From JACMLD01 sp039915085 (GTDB taxonomy: Bacteria; Bacteroidota; Bacteroidia; Chitinophagales; Chitinophagaceae), in NCBI GenBank assembly GCA_039915085.1, contig JBDSOC010000049.1:1-49837 (forward strand): 49,837 nt of DNA, read 5' to 3'. The notes beneath the pieces are model-generated. The model searched no databases and was not told the DNA's origin. It saw only the letters and a program-made list of their open reading frames with translations. The number at the start of each line of letters is the position of its first letter. Position 1 is the first letter of the stretch. Shown here piece by piece: positions 41,848 to 49,837 of the stretch. A program made the position numbers and the translations under genes.

Positions 41848-42399
41848 TCATGGATTTTCAGTAGATTTATCCTGCGCCAGCACCGCATCGTCGGGCGTTT
41901 TTTCCAAATCCCTGTCAAGATTATACAATGCATCTCCACTGGCTTTTACACCCCCTGCAATTTTAATTTTATCCAGCAGGCTCAATGCAAGGCTTTCTTC
42001 TTCTGTTTGTTCTTTTACAAACCATTGCATAAAGTTCCAGGTGGCCCAATCCTCTTCCGTAAAACTCATTTTTACCAATTTATAAATTGCATTGGTATTA
42101 TCTATTTCATGTTCTAATACTTTTTCAAAACATTGTTGCACACTGGTAGGATCCGGGGGAGGCGCGGGAATGGCTTCCACCTTTACCGTTCCACCCCTTG
42201 ATAAAATATATTCCAGCACTTTCATCATATGATTACGTTCTTCCTGTGCATGCCTGAAAAGAAAATTACTTATACCATCATAGCCCTGCCCTGCTGCCCA
42301 GGATGCGTAGGAAAGATAAATCTGCGAAGCATGGGCTTCTTTTGTCAGTTGCGCATTTAATCCTGCCTGGAGGCTTTCCGATAAACGATTTGTATTCAT
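41848..42399 (-). CDS. Ferritin (non-heme, FtnA-like)
   Basis: 183 residues. A four-helix ferritin with ferroxidase-site residues: LTKEAHASQIYLSYASWAAGQGYDGISNFLFRHAQEERNHMMKVLEYILSRGG (Glu and E-x-x-H), LEHEIDNTNAIYKLVKMSFTEEDWATWNFMQWFVKEQTEEESLALSLLDKI (Glu, Gln and Glu). It stores iron and protects against oxidative stress. The C-terminal 25 residues (LEKTPDDAVLAQDKSTENP) are a low-complexity tail. Confidence 0.94.
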   Translation of the reverse strand: MNTNRLSESLQAGLNAQLTKEAHASQIYLSYASWAAGQGYDGISNFLFRHAQEERNHMMKVLEYILSRGGTVKVEAIPAPPPDPTSVQQCFEKVLEHEIDNTNAIYKLVKMSFTEEDWATWNFMQWFVKEQTEEESLALSLLDKIKIAGGVKASGDALYNLDRDLEKTPDDAVLAQDKSTENP

Positions 42400-42563
42400 A
42401 TTGATTGATATTTTATATGGTATAAATTTATTCTATATATCCGATAAACAATTGGCCGGCCAATTAATAATATTCTTTTTTTGGCTTCATAAAGTGCTGC
42501 CTGCCAAAACAAAAGCATTATTTTCAGTAATATTGCCGGTACTATTTTCGTTATAAAATCACA

Positions 42564-45050
42564 ATGCCAAAAACCAAGCTATTTTTACTGCTCCTCTGCA
42601 TTTTTCCTTCTGTGTTTTTATATGCCCAGAAAAAATCAGCTTCTGTTTCAGGTAAGGTGCTTGATGAGAATGAAAACCCGCTGAGTAAGGTAAATATTAC
42701 AATTCTTGGCCGCAGTACAGGTATTGCTACTTCAGATTCCGGCACGTTTTCTATAAAAGTTCCGGCCGACAAGGCCTTTGCACTGGTATTTTCGTATACC
42801 GGCTATAAAACCGAACAACGTAATTTCCTGCTAAACCAGGAAGAAGAAGAAAAAATGACCCTGCGCATGGAACGCGGCGCAAAAGAATTGCAGGAAGTGG
42901 TGGTGACCGATCAGCGGCAGCGCAGGGAAGCGGGACTTATTTCCATTAACCCCAAACAGGCCATTAACATTCCTTCCCCTACCGGTGGTATAGAAAGCCT
43001 GATTAAAGTATTTGTAGGTTCTAATAATGAACTTACTTCAAGCTATTCTGTACGCGGGGGTAACTATGATGAGAACCTTATTTATGTAAACGATTTTGAA
43101 GTATTCCGGCCTTACCTGGTTCGCAGTGGTCAGCAGGAAGGATTGAGTTTTATTAATCCCGAGATGACGCGCAGCGTAAGTTTTTACAATGGTGGTTTCC
43201 AGGCCAGGTACGGTGATAAAATGAGCAGTGTGCTGGATATTCAGTATAAAAAACCAAAGAAATTTGGTGGCTCTGCTTATATCAGTTTATTGGAACAGGG
43301 ATTTCACCTGGAAGGCACGGGCGCTAAAGATAAGTTCACTTACCTGGTGGGCGTTCGTAATAAAAGCAACCGGAATTTGTTGGCCAGCCAGGAGACAAAA
43401 GGAAATTATGTTCCCTCTTCCGCAGATGTGCAGGCATTGCTTACTTACCAGTTTAATAATAAATGGAGTGCCGAATTACTGGGTAATTTTTCCCAGACAA
43501 AATTCACGCTCGTTCCTGCATTCTCTCAGCAAACGGCTTCTGTATTTTCTCCTTATTTTACTGCCAACCTCGGACTGGATATTTTCTTTGACGGTAAAGA
43601 GGAAGATCGTTACAAGACAAATATGGCTGGCCTGTCAATAAACCAGCAGGTCAGAAAAAACCTGCGGTTGAAATGGATGGCAAGTTTTTTCCAGGACAAT
43701 GAAAATGAATCACTGGATATTACCGGTGCATACTTATTTGGCGAACGTGATTTTGATAAAAGCAAGCCAACTTTTGGTGCCATAGTAAATCCGCTGGGCG
43801 CAGGAATATTTCAAAACCATGCGCGTAACAAACTTAATATAGATGTATGGAACATCAGCCATAAAGGATACCTGGATAAAGGCAGGCATGCTGTGCAATG
43901 GGGCGTAAGTGCAGACAGGCAAACCATTGATGATAAACTGAACGAGTGGCAATACCAGGATTCTGCGGGCTATTCATTACCATATAATCCATCGCAGCTT
44001 TCATTGTTCAGTGTAATAAAATCAAATGCTAATATCGCCATCAACCGTTTCAGTGGTTTTGTACAGGATAATATTGCGTTCCGCGATTCAGCCGATTTTA
44101 TTTTGCAGGTGGGTGTAAGATTTAATTACAATGATTTAAACAACGAGTTCCTGGTATCTCCGCGTGCAGGATTTTCCTGGAAGCCATCTGCGTGGAAAAA
44201 AGATATTGTGTTTCGCGGCGCTGCTGGTATTTACGATCAGCCGCCATTTTACCGTGAGCTGAGACGTTATGACGGTACCGTAAATACGCAATTGAAAGCA
44301 CAGAAAAGCTGGCAGGTAAGCGGAGGTTTTGACTATAGCTTTGAAGGATGGAACGGCAGGCCGATGCGCTTAACCACCGAAGCCTATTATAAAGGCATGC
44401 ACGATGTAGTACCTTACGATATTGATAATGTTCGCCTGCGTTATTTTGGTGAAAACAATGCCAAAGCGTATGCGGCCGGTATAGAATTGCGCCTCTTTGG
44501 TGAGCTGGTAAAAGATGCAGAAAGCTGGATAAGCTTTGGCATCATGAATACAAAAGAAAAAATTGCAGGAGCTACTTTTTACAATTATAAACTCGATTCG
44601 CTGAACCAGCCCACAGACAGCACCTTAATGAAACAGGGTTGGGTACGCCGCCCTACGGATCGCCTGCTCACTTTTGGTATGTTCTTCCAGGATTACCTGT
44701 CTACAAATAAAAATTTTAAAGTTTATATAAACACTTTGTATGGCAGTAATCTTCCCTATAACATACCAGGAAGTGTGAAGTACAGGAATGCATTGTTTAT
44801 TGATCCTTATATAAGAGTTGATATTGGGTTCAGCGCGCTGCTGCTTGACAGTGACAGAAGCAAACGCCGCAGTCATAGTCCGTTCAAAGGGTTTGAAAAC
44901 ATCTGGGCAACACTGGAAGTATTTAATTTAATCGACCGCGCCAATACGATTTCGTATTTACTCATTAAAGATTTTTCTAATACTACCTATAGTATTCCCA
45001 ACCGCCTTACTCCAAGATTGCTTAACCTGAAACTGGTGACCAGGTTTTAG
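42564..45050 (+). CDS. TonB-dependent receptor with carboxypeptidase-regulatory N-terminal domain
   Basis: 828 residues. A signal peptide (about 1-21, ending LYAQ) is followed by a CarboxypepD_reg-like domain (ASVSGKVLDENENPLSKVNITILGRSTGIATSDSGTFSIKVP to about residue 108), a TonB-box/plug entry (KELQEVVVTDQRQRREAG), and a plug with YSVRGGNYDENLIYVNDFEVFRPYLVRSGQQEGLSFINPEM. The barrel ends ...RLLNLKLVTRF with the terminal Phe. There is no adjacent SusD, so it is a stand-alone receptor, perhaps for iron chelates, cobalamin or small glycans. The substrate is unassigned; ferritin upstream is suggestive only. Confidence 0.95.
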   Translation: MPKTKLFLLLLCIFPSVFLYAQKKSASVSGKVLDENENPLSKVNITILGRSTGIATSDSGTFSIKVPADKAFALVFSYTGYKTEQRNFLLNQEEEEKMTLRMERGAKELQEVVVTDQRQRREAGLISINPKQAINIPSPTGGIESLIKVFVGSNNELTSSYSVRGGNYDENLIYVNDFEVFRPYLVRSGQQEGLSFINPEMTRSVSFYNGGFQARYGDKMSSVLDIQYKKPKKFGGSAYISLLEQGFHLEGTGAKDKFTYLVGVRNKSNRNLLASQETKGNYVPSSADVQALLTYQFNNKWSAELLGNFSQTKFTLVPAFSQQTASVFSPYFTANLGLDIFFDGKEEDRYKTNMAGLSINQQVRKNLRLKWMASFFQDNENESLDITGAYLFGERDFDKSKPTFGAIVNPLGAGIFQNHARNKLNIDVWNISHKGYLDKGRHAVQWGVSADRQTIDDKLNEWQYQDSAGYSLPYNPSQLSLFSVIKSNANIAINRFSGFVQDNIAFRDSADFILQVGVRFNYNDLNNEFLVSPRAGFSWKPSAWKKDIVFRGAAGIYDQPPFYRELRRYDGTVNTQLKAQKSWQVSGGFDYSFEGWNGRPMRLTTEAYYKGMHDVVPYDIDNVRLRYFGENNAKAYAAGIELRLFGELVKDAESWISFGIMNTKEKIAGATFYNYKLDSLNQPTDSTLMKQGWVRRPTDRLLTFGMFFQDYLSTNKNFKVYINTLYGSNLPYNIPGSVKYRNALFIDPYIRVDIGFSALLLDSDRSKRRSHSPFKGFENIWATLEVFNLIDRANTISYLLIKDFSNTTYSIPNRLTPRLLNLKLVTRF

Positions 45051-45064
45051 TAATTCCTTTTAGC

Positions 45065-45104
45065 TCATATGGAAGTCGCCGTATTCATATGGAAGTCGCC
45101 GTAT
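45065..45104. repeat. Perfect 20-bp direct tandem duplication
   Basis: TCATATGGAAGTCGCCGTAT occurs twice without a gap (45065-45084 and 45085-45104), 15 bp after the TonB receptor stop. The role is unknown. Confidence 0.9.
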
Positions 45105-45302
45105 TTTTACTAAGCAAAAAATTAGGTAGAAATACTTTTAATTTCTGGTAAATTTACATACATTTACTTTTTACATTATTGGTTCCTTTACTACTCAATC
45201 CAGGGACCAGTATCCTTCTAATACCGCCTGATCTCCCTTTAAAGTCTGTTTACTACAAGCTTGTTTTCAATACCCGGGAAACAGCTATGAAAACTACTTG
45301 CA

Positions 45303-45566
45303 ATGAAATTAAAGGTTACTGTAAACCCTAATCCGTTTACGTCAGAACTGGCTGTTTTTATTTATGGACATTTTACTGTGAATACTGTTTTACGTTTAAT
45401 AAACAGTACTGGCGCCATAATAAGAGTTACAGGGTATACTGTAAACAAAGGAAACAATGAAATAAAGATAGATAATCTGGGCAGGTATGCTTCCGGCAAT
45501 TATTTTCTTGAAGTGAAATTGCTTAACGGCGATTTACTGGAAATGATAAGCCTGGTTAAAACATAG
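45303..45566 (+). CDS. Isolated T9SS type A C-terminal sorting domain, 87 aa
   Basis: 87 residues. The whole protein is a T9SS type A sorting domain: VNPNPFTSELAVFIYG at the start, VLRLINSTGAIIRVTGYTVNKGNNEIKIDNLGRYASGNYFLEVKLLNGDLLEMISLVKT. Such domains are normally the last ~80 residues of a secreted protein whose passenger is exported through the type IX system. Here no signal peptide and no passenger precede it; upstream frames are closed. It may be a remnant of a larger gene (pseudogene) or a free-standing sorting module. A hairpin at 45638 follows. Confidence 0.75.
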   Translation: MKLKVTVNPNPFTSELAVFIYGHFTVNTVLRLINSTGAIIRVTGYTVNKGNNEIKIDNLGRYASGNYFLEVKLLNGDLLEMISLVKT

Positions 45567-45637
45567 TTTTACTGTACAATAACCCGCGAACCGTTTTAAT
45601 CCGACAACCCTTCATTATATGGTGTATAACCATGCCA

Positions 45638-45663
45638 GGGGGCAGGCCAATAGCCTGCCCTTT
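45638..45663 (+). terminator. Hairpin between the sorting-domain gene and pdxJ
   Basis: GGGCAGGC (45640-45647) and GCCTGCCC (45653-45660) form a perfect 8-bp GC-rich stem with a CAATA loop, followed by only three T. It may terminate the upstream transcript; the short T-run leaves this uncertain. Confidence 0.55.
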
Positions 45664-45678
45664 GCAATAAATACTCAT

Positions 45679-45686
45679 TATTTTTG
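45679..45686 (+). promoter_or_regulatory. pdxJ: Promoter -7 element 4 nt before the pdxJ start codon
   Basis: TATTTTTG matches TAnnTTTG exactly. With the ATG at 45691, four bases after the G, the transcript would begin at or beside the start codon, suggesting a leaderless or near-leaderless pdxJ mRNA. Confidence 0.5.
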
Positions 45687-45690
45687 CGTT

Positions 45691-46410
45691 ATGACAAAGC
45701 TGAGTATCAATATCAACAAGTTTGCGACTTTGCGCAACAGCCGTGGTGGCAATAACCCTGACGTAATAAAAGCAGCAACAGACGCGCAATTATTTGGCGC
45801 AGATGGTGTAACGGTGCATCCCCGGCCCGACGAACGCCATATCCGTTATGCTGACGTAAGAGAAATAAAAAAAATAATTACAACAGAATTTAATATTGAA
45901 GGCAACTGCCGCGAACAGAAATTCATTGATCTTGTTCTGGAAGTAAAACCACAGCAGGTAACATTGGTGCCAGATGCTGAAGGACAATTAACTTCCGATC
46001 ACGGGTGGGATACCATTACCCATAAAGATTATCTCATAGAAATTATCAGCGTTTTTAGAAAAGCTGGCATACGCACATCTATATTTACCGATCCGGATAC
46101 AAAAATGATTGAAGGTGCCGCTGCTACCGGTACTGACAGAATAGAATTGTATACTGAAGGTTATGCCAGGGAGTTCGCAACAGGTAATCACCAGGCAGCA
46201 ATAGCGCCTTATGCAGCAGCAGCTAAAACGGCCATTGAACTAGGGCTGGGTATTAATGCCGGCCATGATCTTGATATGGATAATCTTAAATATTTTGCGC
46301 AACATATTCCGTCACTGGCAGAAGTTTCTATAGGGCATGCTTTGGTTTGCGATGCAATATACCTCGGTTATGAGAACGCAGTGCAGATGTATAAAAGGCA
46401 ATTGCTATAA
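45691..46410 (+). CDS. pdxJ: Pyridoxine 5'-phosphate synthase
   Basis: 239 residues from the ATG at 45691 (MTKLSININKFATLRNSRGG); an in-frame ATG at 45619 would run through the hairpin and promoter. PdxJ condenses 1-deoxyxylulose 5-phosphate with 3-amino-2-oxopropyl phosphate to form pyridoxine 5'-phosphate. Motifs: INKFATLRNSRGGNNPDV, GADGVTVHPRPDERHI, NIEGN, TLVPDAEGQLTSDHGW, RTSIFTDPD, DRIELYTEGYA, GINAGHDLDMDNL and SIGHALVCDAIYLG. Monocistronic here. Confidence 0.96.
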   Translation: MTKLSININKFATLRNSRGGNNPDVIKAATDAQLFGADGVTVHPRPDERHIRYADVREIKKIITTEFNIEGNCREQKFIDLVLEVKPQQVTLVPDAEGQLTSDHGWDTITHKDYLIEIISVFRKAGIRTSIFTDPDTKMIEGAAATGTDRIELYTEGYAREFATGNHQAAIAPYAAAAKTAIELGLGINAGHDLDMDNLKYFAQHIPSLAEVSIGHALVCDAIYLGYENAVQMYKRQLL

Positions 46411-46692
46411 TCAACGTGATGGATTTGCGTACTTTTACTTGTTTTTAAGAAATTATCTAATAAAAAACAAAAAGCAGGTGTTACTGATAGCCAGTCATTT
46501 ATAAAATTAAGGGTAATACAGCACCGTAAATCCCGAATTTTTTTTCGAAAAAGCTTGCATCAGTAAAAATACCGTGCAATCTTTGTGTTAGAAATAGTTC
46601 ATTTAAAAAATTAAACAATCCACGCATCCAGTTGAAAAACATTTACCAGGTTAAAAACCTGCTGGTTGATCCCTAACTTTAAAATGTTTTTT

Positions 46693-47172
46693 ATGTTAAT
46701 TACACGTACCCTGCTTTCCGCATCATTGCTATTTGCATCATTGTTTTCGATTGCTGCAAATGATACACCCGCTTTAAAAGAAAAAAGCACTTCTTCAATA
46801 ATTACAAATAAGGCAGCAGGTGTTAACTATACATTTCACATAGATAATACGGTAAACAAAAACAACACTGTTGATTCTGTATTGGTCATTCTTGATAAAT
46901 TTGATCGTTCTGGCGCCGGCATCGTAACAAAAGTATTTTATCCGGGTGCCAACAACCAGGTTGTCATTGAAGATTTACCTGCCGGAAAATATTATGCAGA
47001 AGTTTATGTATTGGGTTTGTACAAAAAACATTTTTCTTCTGTTATCACAACAGACAAATCAACAAAAAAGAATAAAGTAAAACTGCATTTAGATTACAAG
47101 GATGTTTATACTCCCGGCAGTGCAAGCATACCTGCAGAAGACACTAAGCTTTTCGCCTACAACAAAAGGTAA
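46693..47172 (+). CDS. Small secreted protein, function unknown
   Basis: 159 residues from the ATG at 46693; an ATG at 46684 and a TTG at 46666 are also in frame. Signal peptide LITRTLLSASLLFASLFSIAA. The mature part has a beta-sandwich look: NYTFHIDNTVNKNNTVDSVLVILDKFDRSGAGIVTKVFYPGANNQVVIEDLPAGKYYAEVYVLGLYKKHFSSVITTDKS, recalling SpaA/Cna-B or PEGA-like domains with the DLPAGKYYAEV turn. I cannot assign a family. It is convergent with the large T9SS type B gene. Confidence 0.75.
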   Translation: MLITRTLLSASLLFASLFSIAANDTPALKEKSTSSIITNKAAGVNYTFHIDNTVNKNNTVDSVLVILDKFDRSGAGIVTKVFYPGANNQVVIEDLPAGKYYAEVYVLGLYKKHFSSVITTDKSTKKNKVKLHLDYKDVYTPGSASIPAEDTKLFAYNKR

Positions 47173-47237
47173 TTTCTTTGTATTACAATGATAAGTTTTG
47201 GCAATTACACAACGGGTCATTGTCTTTCATCCGGTTC

Positions 47238-49837
47238 CTACCTAATCAATACAAAACTTCCTTTCAATAATACCGGTGTATTTTTATCAGAACCCCTGAT
47301 GATATAAATGTACATGCCGGCAGCCGATGATTTACCATTCACGTTTCCATCCCAACCCCTGCTGATATCATTGGTTACAAAAATTCTTGTTCCCCACCTG
47401 TCATAAATGGAAAATGATTCCAGCTTCAGGGAAACACCGGAAGGAATTCTGAATACATCGTTGTGCTGATCATTGTTGGGTGTGAATGCGTTTGGCATAT
47501 GCAAATCCCTTGCTACTTTTACAACTGATACTGCAGTTGCTTTGCATCCTTTATCACTAACTACCATTAAAGAATAAAAAACATTTTCAGTTAGATGAAC
47601 CGTTACCGGGTTTAGCGTCTGCGAATTTTCAAGTTGACCCGGTGGTGCCCAGGTATAAGAAGAAACGGTTCCGGTTATCAGCGTTTTTAGCTGAACCTGG
47701 CTGCCCGTCTGGATAATGGTATCGGCAGGAATTATGGTAATAACGGGCGCACTGCTTACAACAGGAACTATTGTATTGGAAGGTACCGGCGCGCCCAAGC
47801 AACCGCCAGCGCCTGTTGTTAAATCACATCTTACTTCATCTCCATCTTTTAAGACACTGGTCTTGTAAACAGGATCATTTGTGCCAGTTGGTAAATTGTT
47901 CAGTTTCCACGCATATAATGGCGATACACCCGCATTTAATACAACTGCATTAAAGCTTGCTGGTTCTCCTTCACAAATTTCATTGGCCGAAGCAGTGATA
48001 TTTATTGAAGCAGGTATACCGGTAATTATTTCCATTTTAAGATTGTTAGACACGGCATTTGCTGAAAGCGCACAGGGATACAATGGGTCTGTAGTAATGC
48101 TGCAACTGACAATATCATTGTTTTGAATGACTGAAGTTGCAAAAGTTTTACTGTCTGTGCCTGCATTAACGCCATTTATTTTCCACTGATAAGATAGATT
48201 TGTCCCGGCATTTGACGCAGCGGCATTAAATGTTGCCAATGTACCCGCACAAATGATAGTAGAAGAAGTGGTGATGTTTATAACAGGGTTTACCTTATTA
48301 TTTACAATCACTTCAACAATATTGGAACTGGCGTCAACTGCCTGTGTACATACAAAAAGAGGATCGGTTTTTATAGTACAACTTACTTTATCATGATTAT
48401 TGAGTGATGATGAAGAAAAAGTATTTATTCCCGTGCCCGTATTGACGCCGTTTACCTGCCATTGGTAAGATGGGATTATACCAGCATTCTGCGCAGTGGC
48501 TGTAAATAGTACTGTTGCGCCTTCACAAATAGTATCGTTGGTTGCAGTAATATGTACGGTTGGAAGCTGGTTAGCGGCTCTCTGCACCTGGATGGTATTT
48601 GAAGTAACTGAGCCTTTGGCTATACAGGTTGCATTGTCGGTGTATATACAACTGACTATATCTCCATCATTAAGCGAATTACTTGTAAAAACGTTCATTG
48701 TGTTTCCTGTACTAATGTTGTTTACCTGCCAGTCATAACGGGGAGAAGCACCGGCATTTGAAACAGTTGCCTTAAATGTAACAGGCGTGCAATCGCAGAT
48801 GATTGTATTATTTGCAACAATGCTGATGAGTGACTGGACAATATTGTTATCTATCTGAATGGTTACTGTATTGCTTGCCTGCGATGTTGCTGTTTCGCAG
48901 GATCCGCCTGAGGTAACAGTACAAACTATTTTATCGTTGTTTGTCAATCCCATGGCATTAAAGACCTCACTATTGTTTCCTGCCGGGGCCCCGTTTACCA
49001 TCCACTGATACGACGTATTGGTACCTCCGTATAAAACAGAAGCTGTAAATGTTGCTTTTCCGCCCGCACATACAATGCCGGTTGCCGGATTGATTGTTAC
49101 CTGGGGAGCGGGTTGAACAGCTGCTGGTTTACCAAATTTAATAACCCAAAAATCGGCACAACTGCCAGCGCTGTTAGCCGGGTGATAGCCGCTAACCTCT
49201 TTTGAACAGGTGATTCCGCAAAAAATATACCCACCATTGGTTAAAGGTTTTATACCAAAAGACTCTTCATATAAACTTCCTCCCATACTTTTTTGCCATT
49301 GAATAACGCCCAGGTTGTTTATTTTAAGCACCCATGCATCCGTAATGCCCGCATTACAATTCAGATCTCCGTTGGATGATTCCGAAGAACCTGTGACAAG
49401 ATAACCACCATCAGCATCCTCCTGGATATAATACGCCATTTCATTTTTATCGCCGCCGTAACATTTTTGCCATTGAATATTCCCGGATACATCCAGTTTA
49501 ACAACCCAGAAATCGCGGAAACCGGGTGCCAGCGAGAAGTGATTTCCCGAAACATCTCCGTCATTTGAAGCAGTATAACCTGCAACTATGAATCCCCCAC
49601 CCGTTGTTGATTTTATTGAGAACCCTTCCTCAAAATATGATCCCCCATAACATTTTTTCCATTGAATACTGCCTGCATTGTCAAGTTTCACTACCCAGTA
49701 ATCCCTTGTTCCATGATTACCAGATACGTCGCCGTCATTAGATTCTGTGGTTCCGGCAACAATACAACCCCCATCAGCGGTAACCTGAACCGAATTTGAT
49801 TCCTCAGGTCCACTTCCGCCCAGGGCTTTCTGCCATT
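47238..49837 (-). CDS. Large T9SS type B surface protein with Ig-like repeats (5' end outside window)
   Basis: The frame remains open to the right edge, so the gene starts beyond the window; about 866 residues are visible. N-terminal visible part: several blades of the form IQWQKCYGGS..E....GGYIVAGxTxSNDGDVSGNHG..DFWVVKLD, a repeat common in Bacteroidota delta-60-like surface proteins. Then five homologous Ig-like modules of about 90 residues, each with an ICxGxxxxFxAxxxNAGxxxxYQWxVNG core and a CT... end, plus one diverged module. The C-terminus PNAFTPNNDQHNDVFRI...FSIYDRWGTRIF...WDGNVNGKSSAAGMYIYIIRG is the gliding-motility-associated (CHU_C) sorting domain, T9SS type B. It is likely a secreted adhesin or cell-surface protein. 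Confidence 0.93.
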   Translation of the reverse strand, partial: WQKALGGSGPEESNSVQVTADGGCIVAGTTESNDGDVSGNHGTRDYWVVKLDNAGSIQWKKCYGGSYFEEGFSIKSTTGGGFIVAGYTASNDGDVSGNHFSLAPGFRDFWVVKLDVSGNIQWQKCYGGDKNEMAYYIQEDADGGYLVTGSSESSNGDLNCNAGITDAWVLKINNLGVIQWQKSMGGSLYEESFGIKPLTNGGYIFCGITCSKEVSGYHPANSAGSCADFWVIKFGKPAAVQPAPQVTINPATGIVCAGGKATFTASVLYGGTNTSYQWMVNGAPAGNNSEVFNAMGLTNNDKIVCTVTSGGSCETATSQASNTVTIQIDNNIVQSLISIVANNTIICDCTPVTFKATVSNAGASPRYDWQVNNISTGNTMNVFTSNSLNDGDIVSCIYTDNATCIAKGSVTSNTIQVQRAANQLPTVHITATNDTICEGATVLFTATAQNAGIIPSYQWQVNGVNTGTGINTFSSSSLNNHDKVSCTIKTDPLFVCTQAVDASSNIVEVIVNNKVNPVINITTSSTIICAGTLATFNAAASNAGTNLSYQWKINGVNAGTDSKTFATSVIQNNDIVSCSITTDPLYPCALSANAVSNNLKMEIITGIPASINITASANEICEGEPASFNAVVLNAGVSPLYAWKLNNLPTGTNDPVYKTSVLKDGDEVRCDLTTGAGGCLGAPVPSNTIVPVVSSAPVITIIPADTIIQTGSQVQLKTLITGTVSSYTWAPPGQLENSQTLNPVTVHLTENVFYSLMVVSDKGCKATAVSVVKVARDLHMPNAFTPNNDQHNDVFRIPSGVSLKLESFSIYDRWGTRIFVTNDISRGWDGNVNGKSSAAGMYIYIIRGSDKNTPVLLKGSFVLIR

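Overview
The window reads as chromosomal DNA of a member of the Bacteroidota, most likely of the Chitinophagaceae type. The evidence is a SusC/SusD pair, TonB receptors with carboxypeptidase-regulatory domains, type IX secretion (T9SS) sorting domains of both type A and type B, DUF4270 and DUF4907 proteins, many promoters of the TAnnTTTG type, and a lack of Shine-Dalgarno sequences before most starts. I see no rRNA, tRNA, CRISPR array, prophage or transposase.

Layout. 1-5223 (+): an amidohydrolase cut by the window edge, a PQQ-type dehydrogenase/cytochrome c lipoprotein, a CBM9-like protein, RidA and an M19 dipeptidase; this looks like peptide or D-amino-acid derivative catabolism. 5238-6678: a CsbD-like stress protein with a small partner (-), then a secreted ThuA protein (+). 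6803-8972 (-): a TetR/HMA-like/MFS efflux operon with a visible promoter and operator. 9364-17417: a sugar-uptake locus made of SusC, SusD, an SGLT-type symporter and a LacI regulator. Near-identical LacI-type operators lie in front of both susC and lacI, about 7 kb apart. 17481-23511: a MORN-like secreted protein, an orphan LytTR regulator with a degenerate receiver, and a divergent envelope module (kelch lipoprotein + DUF4907 facing DUF4270 + outer-membrane barrel). 23697-25043: parvulin, a small lipoprotein and aroQ. 25166-25534: three tandem copies of a 124-bp unit that includes the 3' end of carA.

25513-31010 (-): the alpha-operon block infA-rpmJ-rpsM-rpsK-rpsD-rpoA-rplQ followed by carA. 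It is not joined to secY, and its spacers are unusually long and filled with short hairpin repeats. rpmJ (38 aa) lies in one of these gaps. 31128-37519: a hypothetical gene, hmgA, NUDIX, an AraC regulator, cupin, YfcE-like phosphodiesterase, thioesterase/MerR divergent pair with a clear MerR-type operator, a VOC protein and a four-helix membrane protein. 37571-42399: PD40 propeller, TPR lipoprotein, rpe, lipoprotein, methyltransferase, ferritin. 42564-49837: TonB receptor, an isolated T9SS type A sorting domain, pdxJ, a small secreted protein, and a large Ig-repeat surface protein ending in a T9SS type B domain, cut by the right edge.

The most promising leads are the LacI regulon linking the symporter and SusCD, the uncharacterised DUF4270/kelch/DUF4907 envelope module beside an orphan pseudo-receiver LytTR protein, the carA-tail tandem duplication, and the hairpin repeats that expand the ribosomal operon spacers.
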